DNA from: Schaalia hyovaginalis
GTDB lineage: Bacteria; Actinomycetota; Actinomycetes; Actinomycetales; Actinomycetaceae
Direction: 5' to 3'
DNA length: 64,000 nucleotides
NCBI RefSeq assembly: GCF_014208035.1
Contig: NZ_JACHMK010000001.1
Span: forward strand, 1,178,001-1,242,000
Positions 1 through 8,658 of the stretch are shown piece by piece. The notes beneath the pieces are model-generated. The model was not told the origin of the DNA and made no database searches. It worked only from the letters and a program-made list of their open reading frames with translations. The translations under genes were made by a program, and so were the position numbers. The first letter of the stretch is position 1. The number at the start of each line of letters is the position of its first letter.

Positions 1-2
1 CG

Positions 3-800
3 AAGTCGCTCACTCATCCGGGCGCGCGCCTGTCCGACTGGCGGCAGATGGCGGTCAAAGCCGGCGGCTTGACTGCGCTTGCGATCCTCTTCGTCCTTCT
101 GGGGCGGGACATGGGGACCTCCATGATCGTCGTCGCCGCGGCCCTCGGAGCGCTGTGGGTCGCGGGGCTGCCGAAACGCTGGTTCCTCATCCTCGGAATC
201 GCGATGGTTCCGGTGGGGACCGCCCTCGTCTTCTCGAATCCGACGCGCCTGCGTCGCGTGCTCGCGATCCTCCCGGGGGGCTCCTCCCGCGACCTCTCCG
301 CCCCCGAGCAGATCGATCATTCCCTGTGGGCCTTCGGCTCGGGCGGATTGTCGGGCCTGGGACCGGGCGCTTCGCGCGAGAAGTGGAATTACCTCCAGGC
401 GGCGCACACGGACTTCATCTTCGCGATCGTGGGCGAGGAGTTCGGCCTCCTGGGGACGCTCGCGGTGATCATCGCGCTCGGGCTGCTCGTGTGGGGGATG
501 CTGCGCGTCGTCCAGTCGAGTGATGATCTCTTCGTGCAGATCGTGTCGGGGGGCGTCGCATCGTGGATCGGCGCTCAGGCCGTCGTCAACATCTTCTCGG
601 TGACCGGTATCGGACCGGTCATCGGCGTGCCCCTGCCGCTCGTGTCCTATGGCGGGTCGTCGTTCCTCTTCACGGCGATCGCGATCGGCGTGGTGGCTTC
701 TTTCGCGAGGGCGGAAGCAGGGATGACAATGTGGGGGCGCTTCGATGCGGCGACGCGTCGGCGCGACCCCAGGATCGAGCCGAAGCCCAGGCGCATCTGA
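3..800 (+). CDS. ftsW: Peptidoglycan glycosyltransferase FtsW (5' end outside window)
   Basis: Lipid II polymerase of the SEDS family acting in the septal membrane with a class B PBP. The reading frame is open from base 3, so the N-terminal part lies upstream of the window. The visible part has several hydrophobic segments and the SEDS signatures HTDFIFAIVGEEFGLLG and GVPLPLVSYGGSS. It ends just ahead of murG, the usual ftsW-murG order of the dcw cluster, which favours FtsW over RodA. The short Arg-rich C-terminal tail is cytoplasmic by inference. Confidence 0.9.
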   Translation, partial: KSLTHPGARLSDWRQMAVKAGGLTALAILFVLLGRDMGTSMIVVAAALGALWVAGLPKRWFLILGIAMVPVGTALVFSNPTRLRRVLAILPGGSSRDLSAPEQIDHSLWAFGSGGLSGLGPGASREKWNYLQAAHTDFIFAIVGEEFGLLGTLAVIIALGLLVWGMLRVVQSSDDLFVQIVSGGVASWIGAQAVVNIFSVTGIGPVIGVPLPLVSYGGSSFLFTAIAIGVVASFARAEAGMTMWGRFDAATRRRDPRIEPKPRRI

Positions 801-828
801 GGCTTCGGCGCATCGAGGTAGGAGAATC

Positions 829-1944
829 GTGACGTCCAGGATCGTGGTGGCCGGCGGCGGGACCGCAGGCCACGTGAACCCTCTTCTTGCGACTGCAGTC
901 GAACTGCGGGCTCGCGGCTATCGCGTCGAGGCGCTCGGGACGCAGGAGGGCCTCGAGGCCGATCTCGTCGAGCGCGCCGGCTTCGCCCTCAAGGTCATCG
1001 AGAAGGTGCCCTTCCCGCGTCGCCCCTCCGCTTCGGCTCTGCGCTTCCCCGCGAAATGGCGCAGGGCGGTCGACGAATGCGAGAAGGTGATCGAGGGCGC
1101 GGCCTGCGTCGTCGGATTCGGCGGATACGTGTCGACTCCCGCCTACAGGGCCGCGAAGCGTCTCGGGGTGCCCGTCGTCATCCACGAGCAGAACGCCCGG
1201 CCGGGGCTCGCGAATCGAGTCGGAGCGCGCTTCGCGAGGCTCGTCGCCCTGACCTTCGCGAACACGCCCCTGGAGGCGCGTCGCGGCCGGACGGAGGTTG
1301 TGGGGCTCCCGCTGCGTCCCGCGATCCGCGAGCTCGCGCTCGCGCGCAGGAGCTCCGAGGATGCGCTGAGGGCGCGACTGGCGGCGGCCGAGCGCCTCGG
1401 GGTCGACCCCGATCGTCGGATCCTCCTGGTCACCGGGGGGTCCTTGGGCGCGCTCGCCATCAATGAGGCCGTGTGCGCGGCCGCGAAGGCCCTTCCCGAG
1501 GGCGCCGCCGTCGTCCACCTCACGGGCCGGGGGAAGGACGCCCCCGTTCGGGACGCCGTCGAGGCGGCCGGCGTCTCCGATCGCTGGCTCGTCCTCGACT
1601 ACCTGCGGACCATGGAGGATGCGCTGGCGGTGGCCGATCTCGTCCTGTGCCGTTCGGGGGCCGGGACGGTCGCGGAGATGACGGCCCTGGGCCTTCCCTG
1701 CGTCTACGCCCCCCTGCCGATCGGAAACGGCGAGCAGCGGCTCAACGCTCATGATCACGTGGCCTCGGGCGGCGCCCTGCTCATCCCCGATGCCCGGCTC
1801 GATGCGCATGCCGTCGAGACGCGGGTCTTCGCGCTTCTTGCCTCCCCGGAGCTGGATGCGATGGCCCGGGCCTCGCGCGGCCTCGGACGGGTCGACGCCG
1901 CAGCGGACTTCAGCGCGCTCATTGAAGAGGTGATCGGACGATGA
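829..1944 (+). CDS. murG: UDP-GlcNAc:undecaprenyl-PP-MurNAc-pentapeptide GlcNAc transferase MurG
   Basis: Adds GlcNAc to lipid I to make lipid II on the inner face of the membrane. The N-terminal glycine loop GGGTAGH and the later segments VIHEQNARPGLANR and SGAGTVAEMTALGLP are MurG hallmarks (GT-B fold). I chose GTG at 829, behind a purine-rich GGTAGGAG, because the motif then starts about 7 residues in as in the family; an upstream ATG at 745 would overlap ftsW and add an unrelated Arg-rich stretch. About 371 residues, normal length. The stop overlaps the murC start by 4 bases, so translation is probably coupled. Confidence 0.95.
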   Translation: MTSRIVVAGGGTAGHVNPLLATAVELRARGYRVEALGTQEGLEADLVERAGFALKVIEKVPFPRRPSASALRFPAKWRRAVDECEKVIEGAACVVGFGGYVSTPAYRAAKRLGVPVVIHEQNARPGLANRVGARFARLVALTFANTPLEARRGRTEVVGLPLRPAIRELALARRSSEDALRARLAAAERLGVDPDRRILLVTGGSLGALAINEAVCAAAKALPEGAAVVHLTGRGKDAPVRDAVEAAGVSDRWLVLDYLRTMEDALAVADLVLCRSGAGTVAEMTALGLPCVYAPLPIGNGEQRLNAHDHVASGGALLIPDARLDAHAVETRVFALLASPELDAMARASRGLGRVDAAADFSALIEEVIGR

Positions 1945-3350
1945 ACGGATCGAACAGCGCCGCCCCTGTCGAAGGGCGCTTCCACTTCATCGGCATCGGC
2001 GGAGCGGGGATGTCGGTCGTGGCCGAACTGCTCGCGAGCAGGGGCGCGCGCGTGTCGGGCTCCGATCGTTGCGCCTCGGCGGTGCTCGACCGCCTCGGGG
2101 GGCTGGGGATCGAGGTCCACGCGGGCCACGATGCCGTCCACGTCCCGCTCGATGCGACCGTGGTCGTGTCGACGGCGATCCGGGAGTCGAATCCGGAGCT
2201 CGCGGTCGCACGACGACGCGGGCAGCGCGTCATCCACCGTTCGCAGGCGCTCGCCCTGGCCGCGTCCGGCATGCGATTCATCGGCGTCGCCGGCGCCCAC
2301 GGGAAGACGACCACTTCGGGCATGCTCGCCGTCGCGCTGCGCGAAGCGGGCGAGGATCCCTCGGTCGCCGTCGGGGGGATCGTCCCGCAGTTCGGATCGG
2401 GAGCGCATCTGGGCTCGGGGGAGGTCTTCGTCGCGGAGGCCGACGAGTCCGACGGCTCCTTCCTCAACTACGCGCCGGCGATCGAGGTCGTCACGAATGT
2501 CGAGCCGGACCATCTCGACAGGTACGGGAGCGCCCGGGCCTTCGAGGAGATCTTCGTCGAGTTCTCGAGGCGCCTGGTGCCGGGCGGCCTGCTCGTGTGC
2601 TGCGCCGAGGACCCCGGTGCGGCGCGCCTGGCCGGGGCCGCGGGCGGCGAGGGGACGCGGGTGCTCACCTACGGCCGCCCGTGCGAGTGCGAGGGCGTCC
2701 CGGATGTCGCGATCACGGAGGTGACCTCCTCGCCTGAGGGCGTGAGCGCGACCCTCACGGGACCCGGGGGCGAGGTGCGCCTCGAGCTCGCGGTGCCGGG
2801 CGTCCACAACATCCTCAATGCGACGGCCGCGTGGATCGCGGGGGTGGAGTGCGGTGTCGGGGCTGAGAAGATGGCGCGCTGCCTCGCCGCTTTCGGGGGG
2901 ACCTCGAGGCGCTTCGAACTGCGGGGGAGCGTGGGGGCGCGCAGGGTCTTCGACGACTACGCGCATCATCCGACCGAGGTGGCGGCCGCCATCGCGCAGG
3001 CGCGCGTCGTCGCGGGGCAGGGCGGGGTCGCCGTGGTGTTCCAGCCGCACCTGTTCTCGCGCACGCGGATCTTCGCCGCTGATTTCGCCCGCGCTCTGGC
3101 CGCGGCGGATCATGTGGTCCTCACCGACATCTACGCTGCGAGGGAGGACCCCGAACCGGGTGTGACGGCCGCGCTCATCTCCGATGCGATCGAGGGCGCG
3201 CGCTTCGTCCCGGATATGCACGAAGCCGCCCGCCTGGCGGCTCGGCTGTGCCCCGAGGGCGGTCTCGTGGTGACCATGGGCGCCGGTTCGATCACCGAGT
3301 GCGCCCCGGACGTCCTCGATGAGTGGCGCATTCAGGCGGGTCTGGAGTGA
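1941..3350 (+). CDS. murC: UDP-N-acetylmuramate--L-alanine ligase MurC
   Basis: Cytoplasmic ATP-dependent ligase adding L-Ala to UDP-MurNAc. The N-terminal Rossmann motif FIGIGGAGMS, the ATP loop GAHGKTTTSG near residue 115, the central ligase signature EADESDGSFLNY and the C-terminal DDYAHHPTE are all present. 469 residues, usual for the family. Starts with ATG inside the end of murG (ATGA overlap) and overlaps ftsQ at its own end, so murG-murC-ftsQ form one translational unit. Confidence 0.96.
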   Translation: MNGSNSAAPVEGRFHFIGIGGAGMSVVAELLASRGARVSGSDRCASAVLDRLGGLGIEVHAGHDAVHVPLDATVVVSTAIRESNPELAVARRRGQRVIHRSQALALAASGMRFIGVAGAHGKTTTSGMLAVALREAGEDPSVAVGGIVPQFGSGAHLGSGEVFVAEADESDGSFLNYAPAIEVVTNVEPDHLDRYGSARAFEEIFVEFSRRLVPGGLLVCCAEDPGAARLAGAAGGEGTRVLTYGRPCECEGVPDVAITEVTSSPEGVSATLTGPGGEVRLELAVPGVHNILNATAAWIAGVECGVGAEKMARCLAAFGGTSRRFELRGSVGARRVFDDYAHHPTEVAAAIAQARVVAGQGGVAVVFQPHLFSRTRIFAADFARALAAADHVVLTDIYAAREDPEPGVTAALISDAIEGARFVPDMHEAARLAARLCPEGGLVVTMGAGSITECAPDVLDEWRIQAGLE

Positions 3351-4276
3351 AACCGCCCGCCCCCCGACGTCCCGGCACCTCGCCCTCGGGGCCCGAGCGC
3401 CCCGGATCGCGAGAGCCGGGGGCGCAGCACTCGAAGCCCGCGGGCCCCGCCGCCGAATCGGCGAAGCCGACCCGGGCCGCGTCGCCGAAGGATCTCGCCC
3501 GGCCGATCGGGCAGGCGGATGCCGCGGCCGTGCTCGGCCCCGTCGCGGAGCCGACGGACTTCCTCAAGCGGCGAGAGGAGAGGCGGCGCGCGAAGCGCTC
3601 CTACTTCCTCAAGACGGCGCTGATCGCTCTTGCGGGCGCGGTGATGGTCGCCGGGCTGGCGTGGGTGCTCCTCTTCTCCTCGCTCTTCGCCCTGGATCCG
3701 GGGCATGTCACCGTCGAAGGGGCTCAGTCGGGATTGATCTCCGAGGAGGAGGTGAGGGCCGCGGCCGCCCCCTATGAGGGGACCCCCCTCCCCAGGGTCC
3801 CGACCGGGGGGATCGCGTCCGAGATCGCCAAGCTTCCCCCGGTTTCGGCCGTCGAGGTGAATCGGCGCTGGCCGACAGGCCTCGATATCGCGCTGGTTCT
3901 GCGCGAGCCGGCGATGATCGAGGGGGCCGAGGGCGCCTATCGGCTCGTCGACTCGGGCGGCGTGTCCTTCGCGCCGGCCGAGCCTGTGCCCGAGGGGCTG
4001 CCCTACGTCGTCCTCCCCGAGGGGGACAAGCGCCAGGACGCGGCCGAGGACGTCCTCGCGGTGTGGGCGGCGTGCTCCGATTCCCTCAAGGCGCGCATCG
4101 GGTGGGTGAGCGCCGACGGCCTGACCGTGTCCTTCACGATCGACACCGGAGCGACGGTCAAATGGGGGACGGTTGACGATTCCGCCCTGAAGGCCCGCGT
4201 GGTCGAGGTCCTCATCGCTCAACGGGGCGCGTCGGTCTACGACGTGTCGGCGCCGGCCCATCCGGTCACCGTGTAG
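3347..4276 (+). CDS. ftsQ: Cell division protein FtsQ/DivIB
   Basis: Bitopic divisome protein. About 309 residues: a long Pro/Ala/Arg-rich cytoplasmic N-terminus (residues 1-85), one membrane span starting LIALAGAVMVAGLAWVLLFS, a POTRA segment (DPGHVTVEGAQ...) and the FtsQ domain with the P-x-V-x-x-V-x-V-x-R-x-W-P pattern (PPVSAVEVNRRWP). GTG at 3347 is chosen because it overlaps the murC stop as GTGA and begins the conserved Lys-Pro-Pro stretch; ATG 3323 lies inside murC. Followed by a promoter-bearing gap and ftsZ. Confidence 0.92.
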   Translation: MKPPAPRRPGTSPSGPERPGSREPGAQHSKPAGPAAESAKPTRAASPKDLARPIGQADAAAVLGPVAEPTDFLKRREERRRAKRSYFLKTALIALAGAVMVAGLAWVLLFSSLFALDPGHVTVEGAQSGLISEEEVRAAAAPYEGTPLPRVPTGGIASEIAKLPPVSAVEVNRRWPTGLDIALVLREPAMIEGAEGAYRLVDSGGVSFAPAEPVPEGLPYVVLPEGDKRQDAAEDVLAVWAACSDSLKARIGWVSADGLTVSFTIDTGATVKWGTVDDSALKARVVEVLIAQRGASVYDVSAPAHPVTV

Positions 4277-4303
4277 GGGAGTGCGACTCGCCCGCGTGTC
4301 CGC

Positions 4304-4332
4304 TTGATGGAAGGCGATTCCGTCCCTACTTT
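4304..4332 (+). promoter_or_regulatory. Sigma70-type promoter ahead of ftsZ
   Basis: TTGATG (4304-4309), 17-bp spacer, TACTTT (4327-4332). Both boxes fit housekeeping actinobacterial promoters and lie 77 bases before the ftsZ start, which gives ftsZ its own transcript besides any read-through from murC-ftsQ. Confidence 0.55.
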
Positions 4333-4347
4333 TCTCCCGGACATGAG

Positions 4348-4373
4348 CAGGTTGAAGCTCAACCTTCAACCTG
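4348..4373. promoter_or_regulatory. 9-bp perfect inverted repeat in the ftsZ 5' leader
   Basis: CAGGTTGAA and TTCAACCTG separated by 8 bases. It begins about 9 bases after the predicted transcription start of the ftsZ promoter and ends 35 bases before the ATG, so it could be an operator or a hairpin in the leader. The function is inference. Confidence 0.45.
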
Positions 4374-4408
4374 AGGGTGAGGGTCTTCTTCGCAAGGGAG
4401 TACATTCA

Positions 4409-5659
4409 ATGGCGGCACCGCAGAACCACCTCGCAGTGATCAAGGTCGTCGGCGTCGGCGGCGGCGGTGTCAACGCCGTGAACCGCATGATCGAAGTCGG
4501 TCTCAAGGGAGTCGAGTTCATCGCGGTGAACACCGATGCGCAGGCCCTCCTCATGTCGGACGCGGAGACGAAGCTCGACATCGGGCGCGATCTCACGCAC
4601 GGCCTCGGCGCGGGCGCGGATCCGAACGTCGGCCGCAAGGCAGCGGAGGACCACATCGACGAGATCACCGAGTCCCTCGAGGGCGCCGACATGGTCTTCG
4701 TGACCGCCGGCGAAGGCGGCGGTACGGGCACCGGCGCGGCTCCGGTCGTGGCGAAGATCGCCCGCGAAGCCGGGGCTCTCACGGTCGGCGTCGTCACCCG
4801 CCCCTTCTCCTTCGAGGGCAACCGAAGGGCCGCCCAGGCCGAGACCGGCGTCGAAACCCTCCGCGACGAGGTCGATACCCTGATCGTCATCCCGAACGAC
4901 CGCCTGCTCGAGATCTCCGACACGAACATCTCGGTTCTCGAGGCCTTCCGCGCAGCCGATCAGGTCCTCCTCTCGGGCGTTCAGGGCATCACCGAGCTCA
5001 TCACGACGCCGGGCCTCATCAACGTCGACTTCAACGACGTGAAGTCCGTGATGAAGGACGCCGGATCGGCGCTCATGGGCATCGGCGCGGCCACGGGCGA
5101 GGATCGCGCTCTTCGCGCCGTCGAGACCGCGATCTCCTCCCCGCTCCTCGAGGCCTCGATCGACGGCGCGCACGGCGTGCTCATGTTCTTCCAGGGCGGT
5201 TCGAACCTCGGCCTCCAGGAGATCTTCCAGTCCTCGCAGCTCGTGCGCGAAGCGGCCCACCCGGAGGCGAACATCATCTTCGGCAATGTCATTGACGACG
5301 CCCTCGGCGACGAGATCCGCGTGACGATCATCGCCGCCGGCTTCGACGAGCCGACCGACCGCGCCATCGCGGGGATCACCCCCGCGGCCTCGGCGCCCGC
5401 CGCCCAGACCCCGAAGACCGTTCAGGCTCCGGCTCCGGCCGCCCCCGCGCCGGCCGCCACTCGCCGTCCCCTCGGAGAGGTCCCGAAGGCCCAGCACAGG
5501 GCGGTCGTGGATGTCCCCACCCGCACGGGCGCGATCCCGGTCGCAACGCGCCGCGTCGAAGAGCCCGTGCGCGAGGAGGACCAATCGCTCGAGGTCCCCA
5601 GGATCTTCGACGAGGACGAACAGGCCTCCGACCTCGACATCCCCGACTTCCTGCGCTGA
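4409..5659 (+). CDS. ftsZ: Cell division protein FtsZ
   Basis: Tubulin-like GTPase forming the Z-ring. Contains [16 protein letters not shown], the tubulin signature [11 protein letters not shown] and the T7 loop region [11 protein letters not shown], followed by a Pro/Ala-rich linker and the C-terminal peptide DLDIPDFLR, which is the FtsZ tail that contacts SepF/FtsW in actinobacteria. ATG 4409 is chosen over the in-frame 4304 because AAGGGAG precedes it at correct distance and the protein then starts [13 protein letters not shown]. 416 residues. Confidence 0.98.
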   Translation: MAAPQNHLAVIKVVGVGGGGVNAVNRMIEVGLKGVEFIAVNTDAQALLMSDAETKLDIGRDLTHGLGAGADPNVGRKAAEDHIDEITESLEGADMVFVTAGEGGGTGTGAAPVVAKIAREAGALTVGVVTRPFSFEGNRRAAQAETGVETLRDEVDTLIVIPNDRLLEISDTNISVLEAFRAADQVLLSGVQGITELITTPGLINVDFNDVKSVMKDAGSALMGIGAATGEDRALRAVETAISSPLLEASIDGAHGVLMFFQGGSNLGLQEIFQSSQLVREAAHPEANIIFGNVIDDALGDEIRVTIIAAGFDEPTDRAIAGITPAASAPAAQTPKTVQAPAPAAPAPAATRRPLGEVPKAQHRAVVDVPTRTGAIPVATRRVEEPVREEDQSLEVPRIFDEDEQASDLDIPDFLR

Positions 5660-5663
5660 TCCC

Positions 5664-6416
5664 ATGTTCGCGCTCACCGGTGCCAGGGTCCGTCTCGTCG
5701 AGGCGGGCCCGGGCACCGGGCCTTTGCGCAACAACCCGGCCCATCACGTCGGGGACGACCTCGAGCTGGTCGAAGCGAGGCGCCTCGCCCTCGCGCGCGG
5801 CCTCGGACGCCCCATCGCCTGGATGAATCAGACACACTCCTCGCGCGTGGCGGTGCTGACGAGCACGCCCTCGGGACCGTGCGCGGTGATCGACGGCGAG
5901 ACCGTTCCATTCGATCCCGCCGATCCGCTCGCGAACATCGAGGCCGACGGGCTCATCGTCGATGCGCGCACATGGGCGCAGGCCCCGGCCGCCGCCGTGA
6001 TGACCGCCGACTGCCTGCCCGTCCTGCTCGCCGGGGACTCCGGCCTCATCGCAGCCGTCCACGCGGGCCGCCTCGGCCTCCTCGGGGGGATCCTCCCGAA
6101 GGCGGTCGCCGCCATGCGGGCCATCGAGGACGCTCCCATCCGCGCCTTCATCGCGCCCGCGATCTGCGGGCGCTGCTATGAAGTCCCCGAGACCATGCGC
6201 GCCGCTTGCGAGGACCCGCTCCCGGGCTCGTCGTCGACCACCTCCTGGGGCACTCCCGCCCTCGACCTCGTCGCCGTCGGACGCCGGCAGCTGGAGGAGG
6301 CGGGATGCCGGGAAGTGCGGGTCGATCCCCGCTGCACTTTCGAGGACGAGCACCTGCATTCCTACCGGCGCGACCGGGCCTGCGGGCGCAATGCGGCGAT
6401 CATTTGCCCCGGCTGA
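5664..6416 (+). CDS. pgeF: PgeF/YfiH family peptidoglycan editing factor (DUF152)
   Basis: Family known as multicopper-oxidase-like laccase domain proteins; E. coli PgeF removes wrongly loaded amino acids from cytoplasmic peptidoglycan precursors. Metal/active-site landmarks are present: NQTHSSRV, TADCLPVLL (Cys), HAGRLGLLGG (His) and CGRCYEVP. 250 residues from ATG 5664, four bases after the ftsZ stop. In most actinobacteria a PLP-homeostasis gene (yggS) sits between pgeF and sepF; it is absent here. Confidence 0.88.
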   Translation: MFALTGARVRLVEAGPGTGPLRNNPAHHVGDDLELVEARRLALARGLGRPIAWMNQTHSSRVAVLTSTPSGPCAVIDGETVPFDPADPLANIEADGLIVDARTWAQAPAAAVMTADCLPVLLAGDSGLIAAVHAGRLGLLGGILPKAVAAMRAIEDAPIRAFIAPAICGRCYEVPETMRAACEDPLPGSSSTTSWGTPALDLVAVGRRQLEEAGCREVRVDPRCTFEDEHLHSYRRDRACGRNAAIICPG

Positions 6417-6511
6417 ATCCTCCGACCTCGCGACTCGCCGAATCTCCTGCCGGAGTCGGCGCACCCATCGCACTACCTTGACTTCAGCCGACTCGGGTGA
6501 GGAGAGAAGCA

Positions 6512-6988
6512 ATGGCGGAGTCATTTGGCGCGAAGGCGCGGAAGTTCATGGGCTGGTACTCTGCGGATGACGTCGTGGAGGACCAGGAGCGCTTCGAGGA
6601 CTTCGAGGACATCGCTCCCGTGACCGAGATCGCTCCCGTTGAGCGCCCGGTGGAGCGCCCCCTCGTCGCCCCCCTCCGCAAGGAGAGGCACGACGCCGAA
6701 GCGGGGTCCGACCTGTCGCGCATCGTCACCGTCCACCCGAGCGCCTACTCCGACGCCGTCACGATCGGGGAGGCCTTCCGCTCCGGCACGCCCGTCATCA
6801 TCAACCTCTCGGACATGAATGACGATGACGCCCGCCGCCTCGTCGATTTCGCCGCGGGCCTGACCTTCGGCCTCCACGGGGTGATCGAGCGCGTCACGAA
6901 CCGGGTCTTCCTGCTCTCGCCGAGGACCGTCGAGGTCACGGGCGACGTTCAGGGATCGCGTCGCGGTTCGCTCTTCAACCAGGGCTGA
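6512..6988 (+). CDS. sepF: Cell division protein SepF
   Basis: Membrane anchor and bundler of FtsZ. The N-terminus (AESFGAKARKFMGWYSADD) fits the amphipathic membrane-binding helix; an acidic linker follows, and the C-terminal 85 residues form the SepF fold with VIINLSDMNDDDARRLVDFAAGLTFGL. Start ATG 6512 follows GGAGAG; the upstream ATG 6497 would include the RBS. 158 residues. Sits between pgeF and yggT as usual. Confidence 0.93.
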   Translation: MAESFGAKARKFMGWYSADDVVEDQERFEDFEDIAPVTEIAPVERPVERPLVAPLRKERHDAEAGSDLSRIVTVHPSAYSDAVTIGEAFRSGTPVIINLSDMNDDDARRLVDFAAGLTFGLHGVIERVTNRVFLLSPRTVEVTGDVQGSRRGSLFNQG

Positions 6989-6992
6989 TCGG

Positions 6993-7295
6993 GTGCTCCC
7001 ACTTCTCGGAACGGCGATCACTCTCGTCGCGAACCTCTACCTCCTCGTCCTGGTCGTCAGGATGGTGATCGACTGGGTTCAGTTCCTCGTCCCCGCCTTC
7101 GCTCCGCGCGGCCTCCTCCTCGTGCTCGCGAATGCGGTGTACGCGCTCACGGATCCGCCGATCCGCGCTCTGCGCAGGATCGTCCCGCCGCTGCGGCTCG
7201 GCTCCGGCATCGCGCTCGATCTCGGCTTCATGATCGTCTTCATCGCAGTCGTGCTCATCGCGAATCTCGGCCGTTTCCTCTTCTCGATCGGCTAG
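6993..7295 (+). CDS. YggT family membrane protein
   Basis: 100-residue integral membrane protein with two hydrophobic segments (about residues 3-28 and 72-96) and the YggT signature ALTDPPIRALRRIVPPLRLGSGIALDL. Function unknown in detail; YggT/YlmG proteins are linked to division or chromosome distribution. GTG start 6993 lies four bases after the sepF stop. Confidence 0.85.
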   Translation: MLPLLGTAITLVANLYLLVLVVRMVIDWVQFLVPAFAPRGLLLVLANAVYALTDPPIRALRRIVPPLRLGSGIALDLGFMIVFIAVVLIANLGRFLFSIG

Positions 7296-7316
7296 CACCC
7301 TTCCCGAGTAGAGGTA

Positions 7317-7348
7317 TTCACCACGTTGTGTGAGAAAGACGTGGTGAA
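7317..7348. promoter_or_regulatory. 10-bp perfect inverted repeat upstream of wag31
   Basis: TTCACCACGT (7317-7326) and ACGTGGTGAA (7339-7348) with a 12-base centre. A -10-like TATGAT (7376-7381) lies 27 bases downstream, so the repeat would sit around the -35/-60 zone of a wag31 promoter. It has no T-run, so it does not look like an intrinsic terminator. Operator function is inference. Confidence 0.45.
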
Positions 7349-7480
7349 TGGTGCCTCTGTTGCAGGTGTGTCGGTTATGATGTGCGTTGATGTATCAATG
7401 AGCGGTCATCATCGGCCGTTCGGATGCGCGACCGGCACTCCAATCGGGCCCGCATCGACCCATTACCGAGAGGCGAGGAA

Positions 7481-8080
7481 ATGGCCCTGCTCACCACCGA
7501 AGACGTCTTGAACAAGAAGTTCCAGTACGTCAAGTTCCGCGAGGGATACGACCAGGTCGAGGTCGATGAGTTCCTCGATGAGGTCGTCTCGACCATCTAC
7601 TCCCTGAATGTGGAGAACCAGGATCTCAAGGAGAAGCTCGAAGCCGCCGAGCGCCGCATCGCTGAACTTTCGGGCGGCGCCGAGGCGCTGCCGGTCGAAA
7701 AGACCGTTGAAGAGGCCCCCGTCGTCGAGCCCGAGCCGGTCGCTCCGCTCGTCGCCGCCCCCGCAGTCGTCGAGGATCCCGAGGCCGCCCAGTCCGCGAC
7801 CTCGATGCTCGCCCTCGCGCAGCGTGTCCACGACGAGTACGTCCGTGACGGCAAGGAGGAGTCCGAGCGCATCATCGCCGAGGCTCGCGCCAAGGGCGAC
7901 GAGATCGTCGCCGACGCCCAGAGCCAGCACGAGACGATCCTCGCCCAGCTCGATCAGCAGCGCGGCCTGCTCGAGACGAAGATCAACGAGCTCCGCACCT
8001 TCGAGACCGAATACCGCTCCAACCTCCGCGGCCACCTCGAGGGCCTCCTCAAGGAGGTCGACGGGGGAGTCGGAGCCTGA
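7481..8080 (+). CDS. wag31: DivIVA-type polar growth protein Wag31
   Basis: Coiled-coil scaffold that marks cell poles and directs apical growth. N-terminal DivIVA domain with LTTEDVLNKKFQYVKFREGY and DEVEVDEFLDEV-like sequence, a Pro/Val/Glu-rich spacer (residues 65-105), then a long coiled coil rich in Glu/Ala. 199 residues from ATG 7481 after GAGGCGAGG. Last gene of the division block, ended by a strong hairpin. Confidence 0.93.
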   Translation: MALLTTEDVLNKKFQYVKFREGYDQVEVDEFLDEVVSTIYSLNVENQDLKEKLEAAERRIAELSGGAEALPVEKTVEEAPVVEPEPVAPLVAAPAVVEDPEAAQSATSMLALAQRVHDEYVRDGKEESERIIAEARAKGDEIVADAQSQHETILAQLDQQRGLLETKINELRTFETEYRSNLRGHLEGLLKEVDGGVGA

Positions 8081-8098
8081 TCGGCATCCAGTGTTCCT

Positions 8099-8131
8099 GA
8101 TGGCGGCGGCGCCGGTGGCGCCGCCGCCATC
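8099..8131 (+). terminator. Hairpin terminator after wag31
   Basis: A perfect 15-bp GC-rich stem (8099-8113 with 8117-8131, 3-base loop) lies 19 bases after the wag31 stop. There is no clear T-run, as is common in high-GC actinobacteria. Confidence 0.6.
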
Positions 8132-8151
8132 ATCATGCGAAAGCGAGTCTC

Positions 8152-8658
8152 ATGGAGTCCAGGTCGAAACGAGCGAAGGGCGCCGGCGCACGGGGCATGA
8201 TCCTCGCGGCCCTCGTCGCGGCCTTCGCCGTCATCACGGATCAGCTGACGAAGACATGGGCGCTGTCCGCCCTCGTCGAAGGCCGACGGATCGGGGTGAT
8301 CGGGCAGTACCTCTCCCTGGTCCTCACCCGGAACTCCGGTGCGGCCTTCTCCCTCGGAGCCTCCTCGACGTGGATCTTCACGATTCTCGCCCTGGTCATC
8401 ATCGGAGTGCTCTTCTACGCCCTGGTCCGCGCCCACTCGATGCGCCTGGCGGCCTCGATCGGCCTGCTCCTGGGGGGTGCGATCGGCAATCTCATCGACC
8501 GCCTCATCCAACCCCCCTCCTTCGGCCAGGGGCACGTCATCGACTTCATCGACTACGGCGGGTTCTTCGTCGGCAATGTCGCCGACATCTGGATCGTCCT
8601 CGGCGCGGCCTGGCTCGCGATCGAGATGATCCTCGGCGAGAAGGCGAAGCATGAGTGA
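8152..8658 (+). CDS. lspA: Lipoprotein signal peptidase LspA
   Basis: Aspartyl protease that cleaves signal peptides of diacylated prolipoproteins. Four membrane segments; catalytic Asp motifs [11 protein letters not shown] and [21 protein letters not shown] (the D in NVAD), plus [10 protein letters not shown]. 168 residues. Ends inside the rluD start (8-base overlap), so the two are co-translated; lspA-rluD adjacency is widespread. Confidence 0.95.
   Translation: MESRSKRAKGAGARGMILAALVAAFAVITDQLTKTWALSALVEGRRIGVIGQYLSLVLTRNSGAAFSLGASSTWIFTILALVIIGVLFYALVRAHSMRLAASIGLLLGGAIGNLIDRLIQPPSFGQGHVIDFIDYGGFFVGNVADIWIVLGAAWLAIEMILGEKAKHE

Noticed and set aside
4277..4408. Longer FtsZ starting at 4304
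   Set aside because: It would place the -35/-10 promoter and inverted repeat inside the coding sequence; [13 protein letters not shown] after AAGGGAG is the normal start.
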